NCBI RefSeq assembly: GCF_017308015.1
Contig: NZ_JAFKFW010000037.1
Location: 1-40,654, forward strand
Source: Allobosea sp.
GTDB taxonomy: Bacteria > Pseudomonadota > Alphaproteobacteria > Rhizobiales > Beijerinckiaceae
Reading direction: 5' to 3'
Length of the DNA: 40,654 bases
Positions within the stretch are counted from its first letter, which is position 1, and every line of letters begins with the position of its first letter. Below, one piece after another: positions 1 to 7,549 of the stretch. Both the position numbers and the translations under genes were made by a program. The notes beneath the pieces were generated by a model. It was not told the DNA's origin and ran no database searches. It was given only the letters and a program-made list of their open reading frames with translations.

Positions 1-1
1 C

Positions 2-1087
2 CGCGAATTCGCGGATGCCGTAGGGATGCTCTACGAGGCCGCGGCCGTGCCCGAAATGTGGCCCGGCACGATCGCACGCCTTGCCGAAATCGCCGGCTGC
101 GCGGGCGGGCTTCTCTTTACCCATGCCGACGGGCACACCAACTGGGTCACCTGCGAGGCCTTCGGGCCCGTTTTCCAACGTTTCATGGAAGAGGGCTGGA
201 TGGAGCGAAATGCCCGCATGGCCGGGCTGCTTGCTCATGGCGGCACCGGCTTCGTCAATGACCACGACCTGTTCAGCGACGAGGAACTGTCGCGCACGGC
301 CCTCTACCAGGAGTTCCTGCTACCGCAGGGCTATGGCTGGGGCACGGCGACACATGTGCGCGCGGCTTCCGGCGAGAACATCGTCTTCACGCTCGAGCGC
401 AACTACGACCAAGGTCCGGTCTCACGCCGGGAGATCGAGATTCTCGACGGTATCCGGCCACATCTGGCCCGAGCGACGGTGCTGGCCTCCAAGCTTCGGC
501 TCCAGCGCGCTCAAGCCAGCCTTGATTCCTTCCAGGCGGCTGGCGCGCCGGCCGCCCTGATCGGGCGTGGCACGGCGGTGCTTGCGACGAACCAGCGCTT
601 CGATGCTTTGACGGGGCAGGTCGTGGCGCGCGCGATGGGGCGTATCGCCCTCGCCGACAAGCGGGCCAACGCACAGCTTCAGGACGCTCTGGTCCAGCTC
701 TACCAGGATACCCTGAACGACCGGCGCTCGATCGTCGTACCGCATCTGGAGGACCGCGCGGCTTTCATTCTCCATATCCTGCCGATCCGGCGGCAGGCGC
801 AGGATGTCTTCTCCCGCTCCGAGGCCATCCTCGTGGTCACCACATCGGAACGCCCACTCAATGTCGATGCCGCGATCCTCTGCGAACTCTACGACCTGAC
901 CCGCGCCGAAGCTTCCGTCGCCAACAGTTTGCTGGGAGGATTGTCAGTCGGCGAGATCGCCGCATCCCGCGGGGTCGGCCGCGAGACGGTCCGGGGCCAG
1001 ATCAAGCGCGTCCTGAGCAAGACCGGCGCGCGGTCGCAGGCTGACCTCCTGCGCCGGCTGGCGCCGCTGTCGGCTGTTCCAGCGTAA
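2..1087 (+). CDS. LuxR-family transcriptional regulator (5' end outside window)
   Basis: DNA-binding regulator with a carboxy-terminal LuxR/GerE helix-turn-helix. The last 65 residues contain the block LTRAEASVANSLLGGLSV followed by GEIAASRGVGRETVRGQIKR, the typical LuxR four-helix pattern with the recognition helix at VGRETVRGQIKRV. The amino-terminal 250 residues lack a response-regulator receiver domain and any recognisable autoinducer-binding signature; they look like the undefined sensory region of stand-alone LuxR proteins of Rhizobiales. The first in-frame ATG is at 26, but the frame stays open to base 2 and reads REFADAVG before that Met, which resembles the usual start of this family. 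I therefore treat the gene as truncated by the window edge; ATG 26 is the fallback. It converges on the phospholipid gene that ends at 1135. The ligand and targets cannot be read from the sequence. Confidence 0.8.
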   Translation, partial: REFADAVGMLYEAAAVPEMWPGTIARLAEIAGCAGGLLFTHADGHTNWVTCEAFGPVFQRFMEEGWMERNARMAGLLAHGGTGFVNDHDLFSDEELSRTALYQEFLLPQGYGWGTATHVRAASGENIVFTLERNYDQGPVSRREIEILDGIRPHLARATVLASKLRLQRAQASLDSFQAAGAPAALIGRGTAVLATNQRFDALTGQVVARAMGRIALADKRANAQLQDALVQLYQDTLNDRRSIVVPHLEDRAAFILHILPIRRQAQDVFSRSEAILVVTTSERPLNVDAAILCELYDLTRAEASVANSLLGGLSVGEIAASRGVGRETVRGQIKRVLSKTGARSQADLLRRLAPLSAVPA

Positions 1088-1095
1088 ACCGCCAC

Positions 1096-1111
1096 ATCCG
1101 CCGCCGCGGAT
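1096..1111. terminator. short hairpin between convergent genes
   Basis: A perfect 6-bp inverted repeat, ATCCGC and GCGGAT around the loop CGCC, lies in the 47-base gap between the LuxR stop and the end of the convergent phosphatidyltransferase gene. There is no T-run on either side, so it may be a weak bidirectional terminator or merely chance in GC-rich DNA. Confidence 0.3.
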
Positions 1112-1134
1112 TCGAACTTCGCCCCTGACTATCG

Positions 1135-1776
1135 TCAGGAAGCGCGCAGCTTGCGAACGATATTCGCCGCGCGCCGGATTGCAGTGATCGCAGCGCCAGT
1201 ACCGATCAGCCAGAGCGCTCCGACGAGGACCTGATTGTGGCCGCTCCAGAGCGGCTCCGCCAGCGACAGGACAGCCGCAGCCGTGATCACCGCCATGCGG
1301 TGCTGCTTGGCCATCGGCCCCGAGAAATCGGCTGGCAATCCGCAATTGCGGCCGAGCTCGCGGGTATAGGCGGTCAGCACAGCGAAGGCCGCAGCAGCCC
1401 AGCCCAGGGTCGGCACGCCCGCGCCATAGCCGGCACCGACGAGGATCAGGATATCGGCAACGCGGTCGGGAAACTCGTTCCAAAACGGCCCGTCCGGCGC
1501 CTGCTTGCCGCCTTCGATCGCGACCATCCCGTCGAACAGATTGCAGAGCAGCCGGAACTGGCAGAACAGGGCCGCGAGCAGGAGCAAGGCAACGCGGGAG
1601 CCGCCTGTAGCCGTGCCCGCCTGCCAGAAGGCGATGCCGGCAGCGGCGGCCATCACCATACTCGCCATCGAGATCTGGTTCGGCGTGACGGAGGCCGTGC
1701 TCAACTTGCGCGCGACGGCGCGAGCCCAGCCGGAATCGCGGCTGGCGAGCGGGCGGCGGTTCTCGTCCTGCGCCAT
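1135..1776 (-). CDS. CDP-alcohol phosphatidyltransferase family protein (YnbA-like)
   Basis: Integral membrane enzyme of 213 residues expected to move a phosphatidyl group from CDP-diacylglycerol to an alcohol. Four or five hydrophobic segments are visible. The family signature D-x2-D-G-x2-A-R...G-x3-D-x3-D is only partly kept: N79-L-F-D82-G83-M-V-A86-I87, then N100-E-F-P-D104-R-V-A-D108. The first Asp is Asn, Arg after Ala is Ile, and Gly before the third Asp is Asn. The pattern DGM-x-A...NE-x2-D-x3-D is, from memory, that of the E. coli YnbA subgroup, whose neighbour YnbB is CdsA-like, just as here. It is last in a four-gene minus-strand cluster (acyltransferase, cytidylyltransferase, small membrane protein, this gene), starting 2 bases after the preceding stop. 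The alcohol substrate is unknown. Confidence 0.8.
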   Translation of the reverse strand: MAQDENRRPLASRDSGWARAVARKLSTASVTPNQISMASMVMAAAAGIAFWQAGTATGGSRVALLLLAALFCQFRLLCNLFDGMVAIEGGKQAPDGPFWNEFPDRVADILILVGAGYGAGVPTLGWAAAAFAVLTAYTRELGRNCGLPADFSGPMAKQHRMAVITAAAVLSLAEPLWSGHNQVLVGALWLIGTGAAITAIRRAANIVRKLRAS

Positions 1777-1778
1777 GT

Positions 1779-2168
1779 TCAGGCCTTCCGGATGCGCCAG
1801 AGCGAATAATTGTAGAGCGCGGCGTAGCTCGTCGCGACGGTGAGCGGCACGGCGATGGTCTTCAGTATCTCGGGCGTGCCGCCGATCGTGTGCAGGATCG
1901 TCAGCAGACTCGCGGAGACGAGGCCGGCGATCACCGGCGGCGCCAGCAAGGCGGCAAGGCCAGAAAAGCGGTCGGCGAGAAATTCGATCGCGCGTTTCAG
2001 GACCAGCGTGATCATGGCCGAGATCGCGCCCTGCAGCAGGCCGGCATAAAGCGGCGCCGGCATCGGATGGGTACGGTTGGCGAAGGCCGCCCAGCTCCCC
2101 ATGGCGATAAAGGCGAAGCCGATATGGACGATACTACTTCGCATCAGGCGCGCGAACGGGCCGCTCAT
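1779..2168 (-). CDS. small integral membrane protein of the phospholipid cluster
   Basis: Protein of 129 residues that I do not recognise. Three or four hydrophobic segments are visible, for example around residues 12-27, 38-56, 68-87 and 100-115, with a basic carboxy terminus (SLWRIRKA). The start is set by a four-base ATGA overlap (2165-2168) with the stop of the cdsA-like gene; a longer reading frame begins at 2276 but its extra 36 residues are Arg- and Pro-rich shadow of the upstream gene. It sits between the CDP-diacylglycerol synthase-like and phosphatidyltransferase-like genes, so it is probably a partner or accessory subunit of that lipid pathway. No catalytic motif is apparent. Confidence 0.75.
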   Translation of the reverse strand: MSGPFARLMRSSIVHIGFAFIAMGSWAAFANRTHPMPAPLYAGLLQGAISAMITLVLKRAIEFLADRFSGLAALLAPPVIAGLVSASLLTILHTIGGTPEILKTIAVPLTVATSYAALYNYSLWRIRKA

Positions 2169-3115
2169 ACGGCCGACCAGCCGTAGCGGACGAGATGGAA
2201 GAAGATCGGTGCGGAGAACACGACCGAGTCGAGCCGGTCGATGAAGCCGCCATGGCCGGCGATCAGGTTGCCCCAATCCTTGACGCCGCGATCGCGCTTG
2301 ATCGCGGACATGACGAGCCCTCCGAAGAAGCCCATGAGGACGATGACCAGCGCGAGGAAAGCCGCCTGAAGTGCTGAGAACGGCGTCATCCAGGACAGAC
2401 CGGCACCGACTGCGGTGGCGCTCAACGCCCCGCCGACGAAGCCCTCGACCGTTTTGGAAGGCGAGAGTTTCGGCGCGATCCTGGTGCGGCCGATGAGCTT
2501 GCCCCAGACATATTGCAGGACGTCACTGATCTGCACGACGATGACGAGGAAGGCTATCAGCAGAACGTTGCGGCCCTCGTAGCCGGCGATATCGAGGCTG
2601 AGCAGCGCCGGCACATGCGAGGTGGCGAAGACGCAGATCATCATCGCCCATTGCACCTCGGCAACACGGACGAGGAAATGCTCGGTATCGCCGCGTGCCG
2701 CCGCGATGATCGGCATCAGCAGGAAGGCGTAGACCGGGATGAAGATCGAATAGAGCCCGTACCACTCGATCCAGATCAGGTAGTACTGAACCGGCAGCAC
2801 AACGAAAAACGCCGCGGCCAGCGCCCAATGATCGGCCCGGCGTGTATCGGTGAGCGTGATGAATTCGCGGAGCGCCGCGAAGGAACAGAAGCCGAAGAGC
2901 AGGGTCACGCCGGTCTTGCCGCCGATCAGCGCCAAGCCCATCAGCACCACCATGACCCACCAGGCCCGGATGCGATCGTTGAGGTTCTCGACCACGGCAT
3001 TGGAACCATCGGGCGAGAGCTTGCGCTGCAGGACGAAGCCGATGGTGGAGGCGACGACGAGGACGCCGAGGATGCCGGCGAGTACGGCGACCAGATCGGG
3101 ATGCGGCATCGTCAT
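2165..3115 (-). CDS. phosphatidate cytidylyltransferase (CdsA/YnbB-like)
   Basis: Membrane enzyme of 316 residues that makes CDP-diacylglycerol from phosphatidic acid and CTP. The CDS signature is intact near the carboxy terminus: SAIKRDRGVKDWG followed by HGGFIDRLD, matching S-x-x-K-R-x4-K-D...H-G-G-x-x-D-R-x-D. About eight hydrophobic segments precede it. The start ATG at 3115 overlaps the acyltransferase stop by four bases (ATGA); the reading frame stays open further upstream but that part is shadow of the acyltransferase gene. Because housekeeping cdsA normally sits with uppS, dxr and lpx genes, this copy, placed with plsC-like and YnbA-like genes, is more likely an accessory paralogue supplying the next enzyme in the cluster. 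Confidence 0.88.
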   Translation of the reverse strand: MTMPHPDLVAVLAGILGVLVVASTIGFVLQRKLSPDGSNAVVENLNDRIRAWWVMVVLMGLALIGGKTGVTLLFGFCSFAALREFITLTDTRRADHWALAAAFFVVLPVQYYLIWIEWYGLYSIFIPVYAFLLMPIIAAARGDTEHFLVRVAEVQWAMMICVFATSHVPALLSLDIAGYEGRNVLLIAFLVIVVQISDVLQYVWGKLIGRTRIAPKLSPSKTVEGFVGGALSATAVGAGLSWMTPFSALQAAFLALVIVLMGFFGGLVMSAIKRDRGVKDWGNLIAGHGGFIDRLDSVVFSAPIFFHLVRYGWSAV

Positions 3116-3750
3116 GTCGCGTTCGCCTTCGGGGACAGGGCGAGCAAGGCCGCTTCGGCTCTCGCCAGGAAATCCTGCTTGGTTTCGCCCTCGGAAAGAC
3201 GAAGCGGCGCGCCGAAGGTCACGGTGCAGATCAGTGGGATCGGCACGAACTCGCCCTTGGGCATGACCCGGTTGAGATTGTCGATCCAGGCCGGCACGAG
3301 CGCCACGTTCGGCCGCGCCTGGGCCAGATGGAACAGGCCGCTCTTGAACGGCAGCAGCCGCGCCTCGGTGGTGTTGCGCGTGCCCTCGGGGAAGACGATC
3401 AGCGAGGAGCCGGCATCGAGCGCCTCGGTCATCTGCGCGATCGGATCGCTGGTGCGGCTCTCGCGATCGCGGTCGATCAGGACGGCATTGAAGACGTCGC
3501 GGCCGATGAAACGGCGCAAGGCACCCTTCAGCCAGTAATCGCTCCCGGCAACCGGACGGGTCGTGAAACGCAGCCGCCGCGGCAGCACGGTCCAGATCAG
3601 GACGAAATCGCCGTGGCTGGCATGGTTGGCGAAATAGATACGCTGCTCGTCGGACGGCTCGACACCAGCCCAACGCCCGCGAACGGCCGTGATGAAGCGG
3701 GCGAAGAAGAGAATGAGCGCGCTCGCCAGACTTGCCGCCGCCCTGCGCAT
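3112..3750 (-). CDS. 1-acyl-glycerol-3-phosphate acyltransferase family protein (PlsC-like)
   Basis: Acyltransferase of 212 residues that should acylate lysophosphatidic acid or a related lysophospholipid at the inner membrane. The catalytic motif H-x4-D is present as NHASHGDF (H43, D48) and the glycerolphosphate-binding motif as FPEGTR (residues 120-125). A hydrophobic segment at residues 5-22 would anchor it. I chose the Met at 3750 because the membrane segment then comes first, as in related proteins; an in-frame ATG at 3846 would add 32 polar residues and cannot be excluded, since neither start has a strong ribosome-binding site. It is the first gene of the four-gene lipid cluster and lies only 28 bases (from 3846) or 124 bases (from 3750) after the preceding gene. 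Confidence 0.85.
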   Translation of the reverse strand: MRRAAASLASALILFFARFITAVRGRWAGVEPSDEQRIYFANHASHGDFVLIWTVLPRRLRFTTRPVAGSDYWLKGALRRFIGRDVFNAVLIDRDRESRTSDPIAQMTEALDAGSSLIVFPEGTRNTTEARLLPFKSGLFHLAQARPNVALVPAWIDNLNRVMPKGEFVPIPLICTVTFGAPLRLSEGETKQDFLARAEAALLALSPKANAT

Positions 3751-3874
3751 CCCCGTCGATCCCGCCCTCAATTCGACTTTCCTGAGGAGGTAGCGCCTGT
3801 TTCCGATCCTGTCGATATCCCCAGCAAGCCAGGGCAAGGCAGCCATTTCGGCAAAGGGACAACCTTTCCCGGAC

Positions 3875-4891
3875 TCAATGCCCGTAGGGATCGGGTGCCG
3901 TGCCGTCCTCGGGATCGGCCTCGCGCGGGTCGAAAGCTGCCGACCATGCGCTCAATCGCTCCTTGTCGCTGCCTTCGAAAGCCGCCTGCCTGAGATATAC
4001 GCGCAATGCCTGCCGCTCGAAACGGCTGCGGGGCGGCTCGAAAGTGTCGGGAGCGAACCCGGCCGCGATAGCCTGTTTGGCTTTTCGCTTAAGGGCAACC
4101 TGCGCGGGCTCGCCGAAGCGCTCGAGAAGTGTTTGGAACCCTTGGAAGGCCTCCCTGTCGAAGGCGTGCGGCCGGCCCAACCCGTCCTTGAGCGGGTGCG
4201 CCGGTACGAGATGAGCGCAGGGCACGAAGCCCTCCGGCACCGGCTCGGTCGCGGCATGGGTGCGGCCACTGCGCAGGAGTTGGGGCAGCACATGGGTATG
4301 CGGGCCTTCGGGGCTGCGGCCATCGGCCGGGGGGATGGGCTGATAGACCTCGCAGCGGCCGAAGCGGGCGAGGAAGACCCGATGCGGGCCGGCCGCGACG
4401 ATCGCGCCCATGGCGCGATTGCCGGGCTCGAACAGGGAGCGCCCGGCCTCCCCCCGCAATGCCGCGATCAGGGCGGGATCGGCGGTGCGGATGCAGATAT
4501 CGGCCTGAAGTGTGCCCAACCCCATGTCGAACAGGATGCCCGCCGCATCCTGCGGGCGCAGCGCCCCCGCGTCCGGGCCGAGCTCGGTCAGGACGGTGCG
4601 CCGGTTCATCGCGCAGGCCTGCTCGGGCAGGCAGAGCGCGACGCGGTGGTTCCAGCCGCTGCCGACAGCGCTTTCCGATGCATGCAGGCGAACACCGTCG
4701 AGCCGCTCGAAACCGATACCACCGCGCGCCGTCGTCACCGAAAGCCGACCGGGTTCGTCCACGATCTCGAACGGCTCGCCCGCGTCGCGCATGAATTCCG
4801 CGATGGCGCCGAAGGTGCCGAGATTCCACTGGCTGCCGGCGTCGAGCAGATGATCCCGCAGGAGGCAGAGCACCGTATCGGTTCCGGTCAT
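3875..4891 (-). CDS. uncharacterised protein in the B12 uptake operon (possibly DUF6925)
   Basis: Protein of 338 residues with no signal peptide or membrane segment, so probably cytoplasmic. I do not recognise a catalytic motif; I have a weak recollection of a DUF6925 family in this context. Visible blocks include an amino-terminal FGAIAEFMRDAGEPF region, a central DMGLGTLQADICIRT stretch, and a basic, helical carboxy half (VALKRKAKQAI). Scattered Cys and His residues show no clear metal site. Its ATG overlaps the stop of the transporter ATPase gene by four bases (ATGA, 4888-4891), which ties its translation to the B12 importer and places it under the riboswitch upstream of the operon. A role in intracellular handling of the imported corrinoid is inference from position only. 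Confidence 0.75.
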   Translation of the reverse strand: MTGTDTVLCLLRDHLLDAGSQWNLGTFGAIAEFMRDAGEPFEIVDEPGRLSVTTARGGIGFERLDGVRLHASESAVGSGWNHRVALCLPEQACAMNRRTVLTELGPDAGALRPQDAAGILFDMGLGTLQADICIRTADPALIAALRGEAGRSLFEPGNRAMGAIVAAGPHRVFLARFGRCEVYQPIPPADGRSPEGPHTHVLPQLLRSGRTHAATEPVPEGFVPCAHLVPAHPLKDGLGRPHAFDREAFQGFQTLLERFGEPAQVALKRKAKQAIAAGFAPDTFEPPRSRFERQALRVYLRQAAFEGSDKERLSAWSAAFDPREADPEDGTAPDPYGH

Positions 4892-5679
4892 GAAGTAGTC
4901 TTTTCGTTCTCGAGGGTGCGCCAGGGCAGGAGGAAGGGCTCACCGGCATGGGCACCGCGCAGGGCATGGATGCCGAAGACCTGCGCGAGCCTGGCATCGT
5001 CCAGGACTGCGGCGGGAGGACCCTCGGCTATCCCCCGACCGTGATCGAGCAGCAGGAGACGGTCGCAGAAGCGGGCGGCCAAGCTGAGATCGTGCAGCAC
5101 GACGACCACGCCGGTACCTTCACGGCTGATCCGGCGCAGCAGTTGCAGCGTATCGAGCTGATGCTGCGGATCGAGCCCCGCCAGCGGCTCATCCGCGAGG
5201 AGATAGGGCGCCTCGACCGCGAGCGCTCGCGCCAGCAGCACGCGACGTCGCTCGCCGCCCGACAGTGTACCGACAGCGCGGCAGGCGAAGCCGGAGACGT
5301 CGCAGAGTGCCAATGCCCGCGCGACCGCCTGCCGGTCGGCATCGCCGGCTTCGGCGAAGGGGCGGCGATGCGGCAAGCGGCCGAGCCCGACCAGGGCCTC
5401 GACAGAGAGAGCCACCGGCGCCTCCCCGCCCTGGGCCAGAAAGGCGATGCGGCGCGCAAGCGTGGTTCGACCGAGCTCTCGTGCGGTGGCGCCTTCATAG
5501 TCGACGCTGCCACCGTCCGCCGGCTGCAGCGCCGTCAGGACACGCAACAAGGTCGTCTTGCCCGCTCCGTTGGGGCCGATCAGGCCGAGCAACTCGCTCG
5601 GCCGAACCTGGGCATCGACCTCTTGCAGGATCGGCCTGCCGCCGAGCGAAACCGTGACGCCGGAAGCCGTGATTGCCAT
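4888..5679 (-). CDS. btuD: cobalamin ABC transporter ATP-binding protein (BtuD-type)
   Basis: ATPase of 263 residues that powers import through the FecCD-type permease encoded just upstream. Walker A is GPNGAGKTT (residues 35-43), the ABC signature is LSGGERRRV, and Walker B is YLLADEPLAGLDP, followed by the switch His in VVLHDLS. The start is either ATG at 5679, sharing one base with the permease stop (TGATG), or GTG at 5682 (GTGA overlap). The family also contains haem and siderophore ATPases; B12 is preferred because of the riboswitch at the head of the operon. No unusual residues were seen in the nucleotide-binding motifs. Confidence 0.88.
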   Translation of the reverse strand: MAITASGVTVSLGGRPILQEVDAQVRPSELLGLIGPNGAGKTTLLRVLTALQPADGGSVDYEGATARELGRTTLARRIAFLAQGGEAPVALSVEALVGLGRLPHRRPFAEAGDADRQAVARALALCDVSGFACRAVGTLSGGERRRVLLARALAVEAPYLLADEPLAGLDPQHQLDTLQLLRRISREGTGVVVVLHDLSLAARFCDRLLLLDHGRGIAEGPPAAVLDDARLAQVFGIHALRGAHAGEPFLLPWRTLENEKTTS

Positions 5680-6692
5680 CACACGGCCTCCCGGCGCAGA
5701 CGCTGGACCAGAGCGAAGAGGAAGGGCGCGCCGATCAGCGCGGTGACCACGCCGAGCTTGAGCTCAGGTCGCACCGGCACGAGCCGGACGCCGATATCGG
5801 CCGCAAGCACCAGAATGGCGCCACCGAAACCGCTGGCGATCAGCAAGCGACCCGGTCGATGCCCGACCAGCGGGCGCAGCAGATGCGGCACGACGAGCCC
5901 GACGAAGCCGATCGCGCCGGTCACCGCGACCGCGCTGCCGACGGCCAGCGCCGCGCCGCCGATCAGGCGCGCCCTGAGCCAGCCGAGATCGAAGCCGAGG
6001 CTCGCCGCCGTATCCTCGCCGAGGCCGAGCGCATCGAGCGCCGGCGCCGTCGAGGCCAGCAAGGCCCAGCCGAGCAGCATCAACGGCAGCGCGAGGGCGA
6101 CATGGTTCATGCTGCGGTCGGCCAGCGAGCCCATCAGCCAGAACACGATCTCCAGCGCCGCGTAAGGGTTGGGTGCGAGGTTGAGCGCGAGCGCGGTCGC
6201 CGCTCCCGCGAAGCTGTTGAGCGCCACGCCTGCGAGAATCAGGGTGGTCGTGCTCGCACCGCGGCCGAGCAGGATGAAGAGGATCACGGTCGCCACAAGC
6301 GCGCCCGCGATCCCGCCGAGCGGCAAGACCAACGCGAGGCTGGCGGAGAGCCCGCTATAGAAGGCGAGAACGGCCCCGAAGGCGGCGGCGCTGGAAATGC
6401 CGATCACGCCCGGCTCGGCCAACGGGTTGCGCAGCAGCCCCTGCATCGCGGCACCCGCCATGCCGAGGCTGAAACCGACAAGCACGCCGAGCAGGGCACG
6501 CGGCAGGCGCAGTTCGTAAAAGACCAGTGCCGGCAGACTTTTCTGTCCTGCGAGGAGGTCCGTCACCGCCTCGCCAAGCGGCAAGGGCGCATAGCCCACG
6601 GCCATGGAGACAATGGTGAGGGCCAAAACGGCCAGGGCGAGCAGGCCCAGCAGCGGTGCCGGCCTCATGCCGGGTGAAGCGTTCGGCGTCAT
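5679..6692 (-). CDS. btuC: cobalamin ABC transporter permease (BtuC/FecCD family)
   Basis: Inner-membrane permease of 337 residues with the hydrophobicity expected for about ten transmembrane helices. FecCD-family hallmarks are visible: RLPRALLGVLVGFSLGMAGA near residue 100, then GLLRNPLAEPGVIGIS, and towards the end GFVGLVVPHLLRPLVGHR, where the family couples to its ATPase. The start ATG at 6692 overlaps the stop of the binding-protein gene by four bases (ATGA), and its own stop overlaps the ATPase start. With the riboswitch and TonB receptor upstream it is assigned to cobalamin uptake; sequence alone would not distinguish it from haem or siderophore permeases. Confidence 0.88.
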   Translation of the reverse strand: MTPNASPGMRPAPLLGLLALAVLALTIVSMAVGYAPLPLGEAVTDLLAGQKSLPALVFYELRLPRALLGVLVGFSLGMAGAAMQGLLRNPLAEPGVIGISSAAAFGAVLAFYSGLSASLALVLPLGGIAGALVATVILFILLGRGASTTTLILAGVALNSFAGAATALALNLAPNPYAALEIVFWLMGSLADRSMNHVALALPLMLLGWALLASTAPALDALGLGEDTAASLGFDLGWLRARLIGGAALAVGSAVAVTGAIGFVGLVVPHLLRPLVGHRPGRLLIASGFGGAILVLAADIGVRLVPVRPELKLGVVTALIGAPFLFALVQRLRREAV

Positions 6693-7549
6693 CGCTTCTC
6701 ATCCACGGCGCGCACCAGCAATTCGATCGCATCGAGCACGCTCGGACCGGCGCAGGTCCAGAGCCGCGACGGCAGGGCGACGAGCTTCAGGCGGTCGCCG
6801 AGCCGCTCGATCACGGGATGTTGCAGGATCTCATGCGCGAGCGACGGGGGGCCGTCCGGCGTCTCGTTCAGGATCAGGACTTCGGCACGGCCGAGCACCA
6901 CGGTTTCGAGCGCGATCTGGCCATAACTCTCGACGCCAAGCTCGGCCGCGATGTTGACGAGGCCGGCGCGGGTCAGGATCTCGTCGACGAGCGAGCCCCG
7001 GCCGACCGTGAAGCCGCTGGGCCGCAGCACGATCGCCCGCAATGGTGGCTCGACCCGCCGCGCCGCCAGCGCCTGCAGGCGCTGCTCGATCCCGTCGACC
7101 AGGGCCTCGCCGCGCGCGGGCTCGCCGAGCAGCTTCGCCATCTCCCCGATCTGCGCCTTCATCTCCGCGAGGTTGCGGGGAACGCCAAATTCCCGGACGT
7201 CAACGCCGACGCGCCCGAGCAGCGACACCGTCGCGCGCGTCGTATAGGCCCCGGCGACGACGAGGTCGGGCCTGAAGCCCATCACCTCCTCGGCGAGGCC
7301 GTGATTGGCCGGGATGTGACGCGCGGCCTCGGCCATATTGGCGTTGCGCGGGTCCTGCGACAGCCAGGTCACCGAGGCGATGCGCGAAGGATCGGCCAGG
7401 CGCAGGACCAGCTCATCGGTGCACATGTTGAGCGAGACGATGCGCATCGGCCGCTCCCCCGTGGACGCAGCCGATGCCACCGCGCCCGAGAGCGCGATGG
7501 AGAGCAGGCACGCGCCGCTCAGGCGCCGCAGGACGCGGGGCAGGTTCAT
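6689..7549 (-). CDS. btuF: periplasmic cobalamin-binding protein (BtuF-type)
   Basis: Substrate-binding protein of 286 residues. A signal peptide covers about residues 1-27 (basic start, hydrophobic LLSIALSGAVA, cleavage near ASA). The mature part opens with RIVSLNMCTDELVLRLAD, the usual first strand and helix of BtuF/FhuD-type binding proteins, and the block GFRPDLVVAGAYTT is the second characteristic strand. The start overlaps the receptor stop by four bases (ATGA, 7546-7549) and its stop overlaps the permease start. It would collect cobalamin delivered to the periplasm by the TonB-dependent receptor and hand it to the permease. Specificity is inferred from the riboswitch. Confidence 0.87.
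   Translation of the reverse strand: MNLPRVLRRLSGACLLSIALSGAVASAASTGERPMRIVSLNMCTDELVLRLADPSRIASVTWLSQDPRNANMAEAARHIPANHGLAEEVMGFRPDLVVAGAYTTRATVSLLGRVGVDVREFGVPRNLAEMKAQIGEMAKLLGEPARGEALVDGIEQRLQALAARRVEPPLRAIVLRPSGFTVGRGSLVDEILTRAGLVNIAAELGVESYGQIALETVVLGRAEVLILNETPDGPPSLAHEILQHPVIERLGDRLKLVALPSRLWTCAGPSVLDAIELLVRAVDEKR

Noticed and set aside
2165-3862. A 565-residue frame that seems to fuse an extra domain to CdsA
   Set aside because: The first 249 residues are the PlsC gene read in the wrong frame; the ATGA overlap at 3112-3115 marks the true start.
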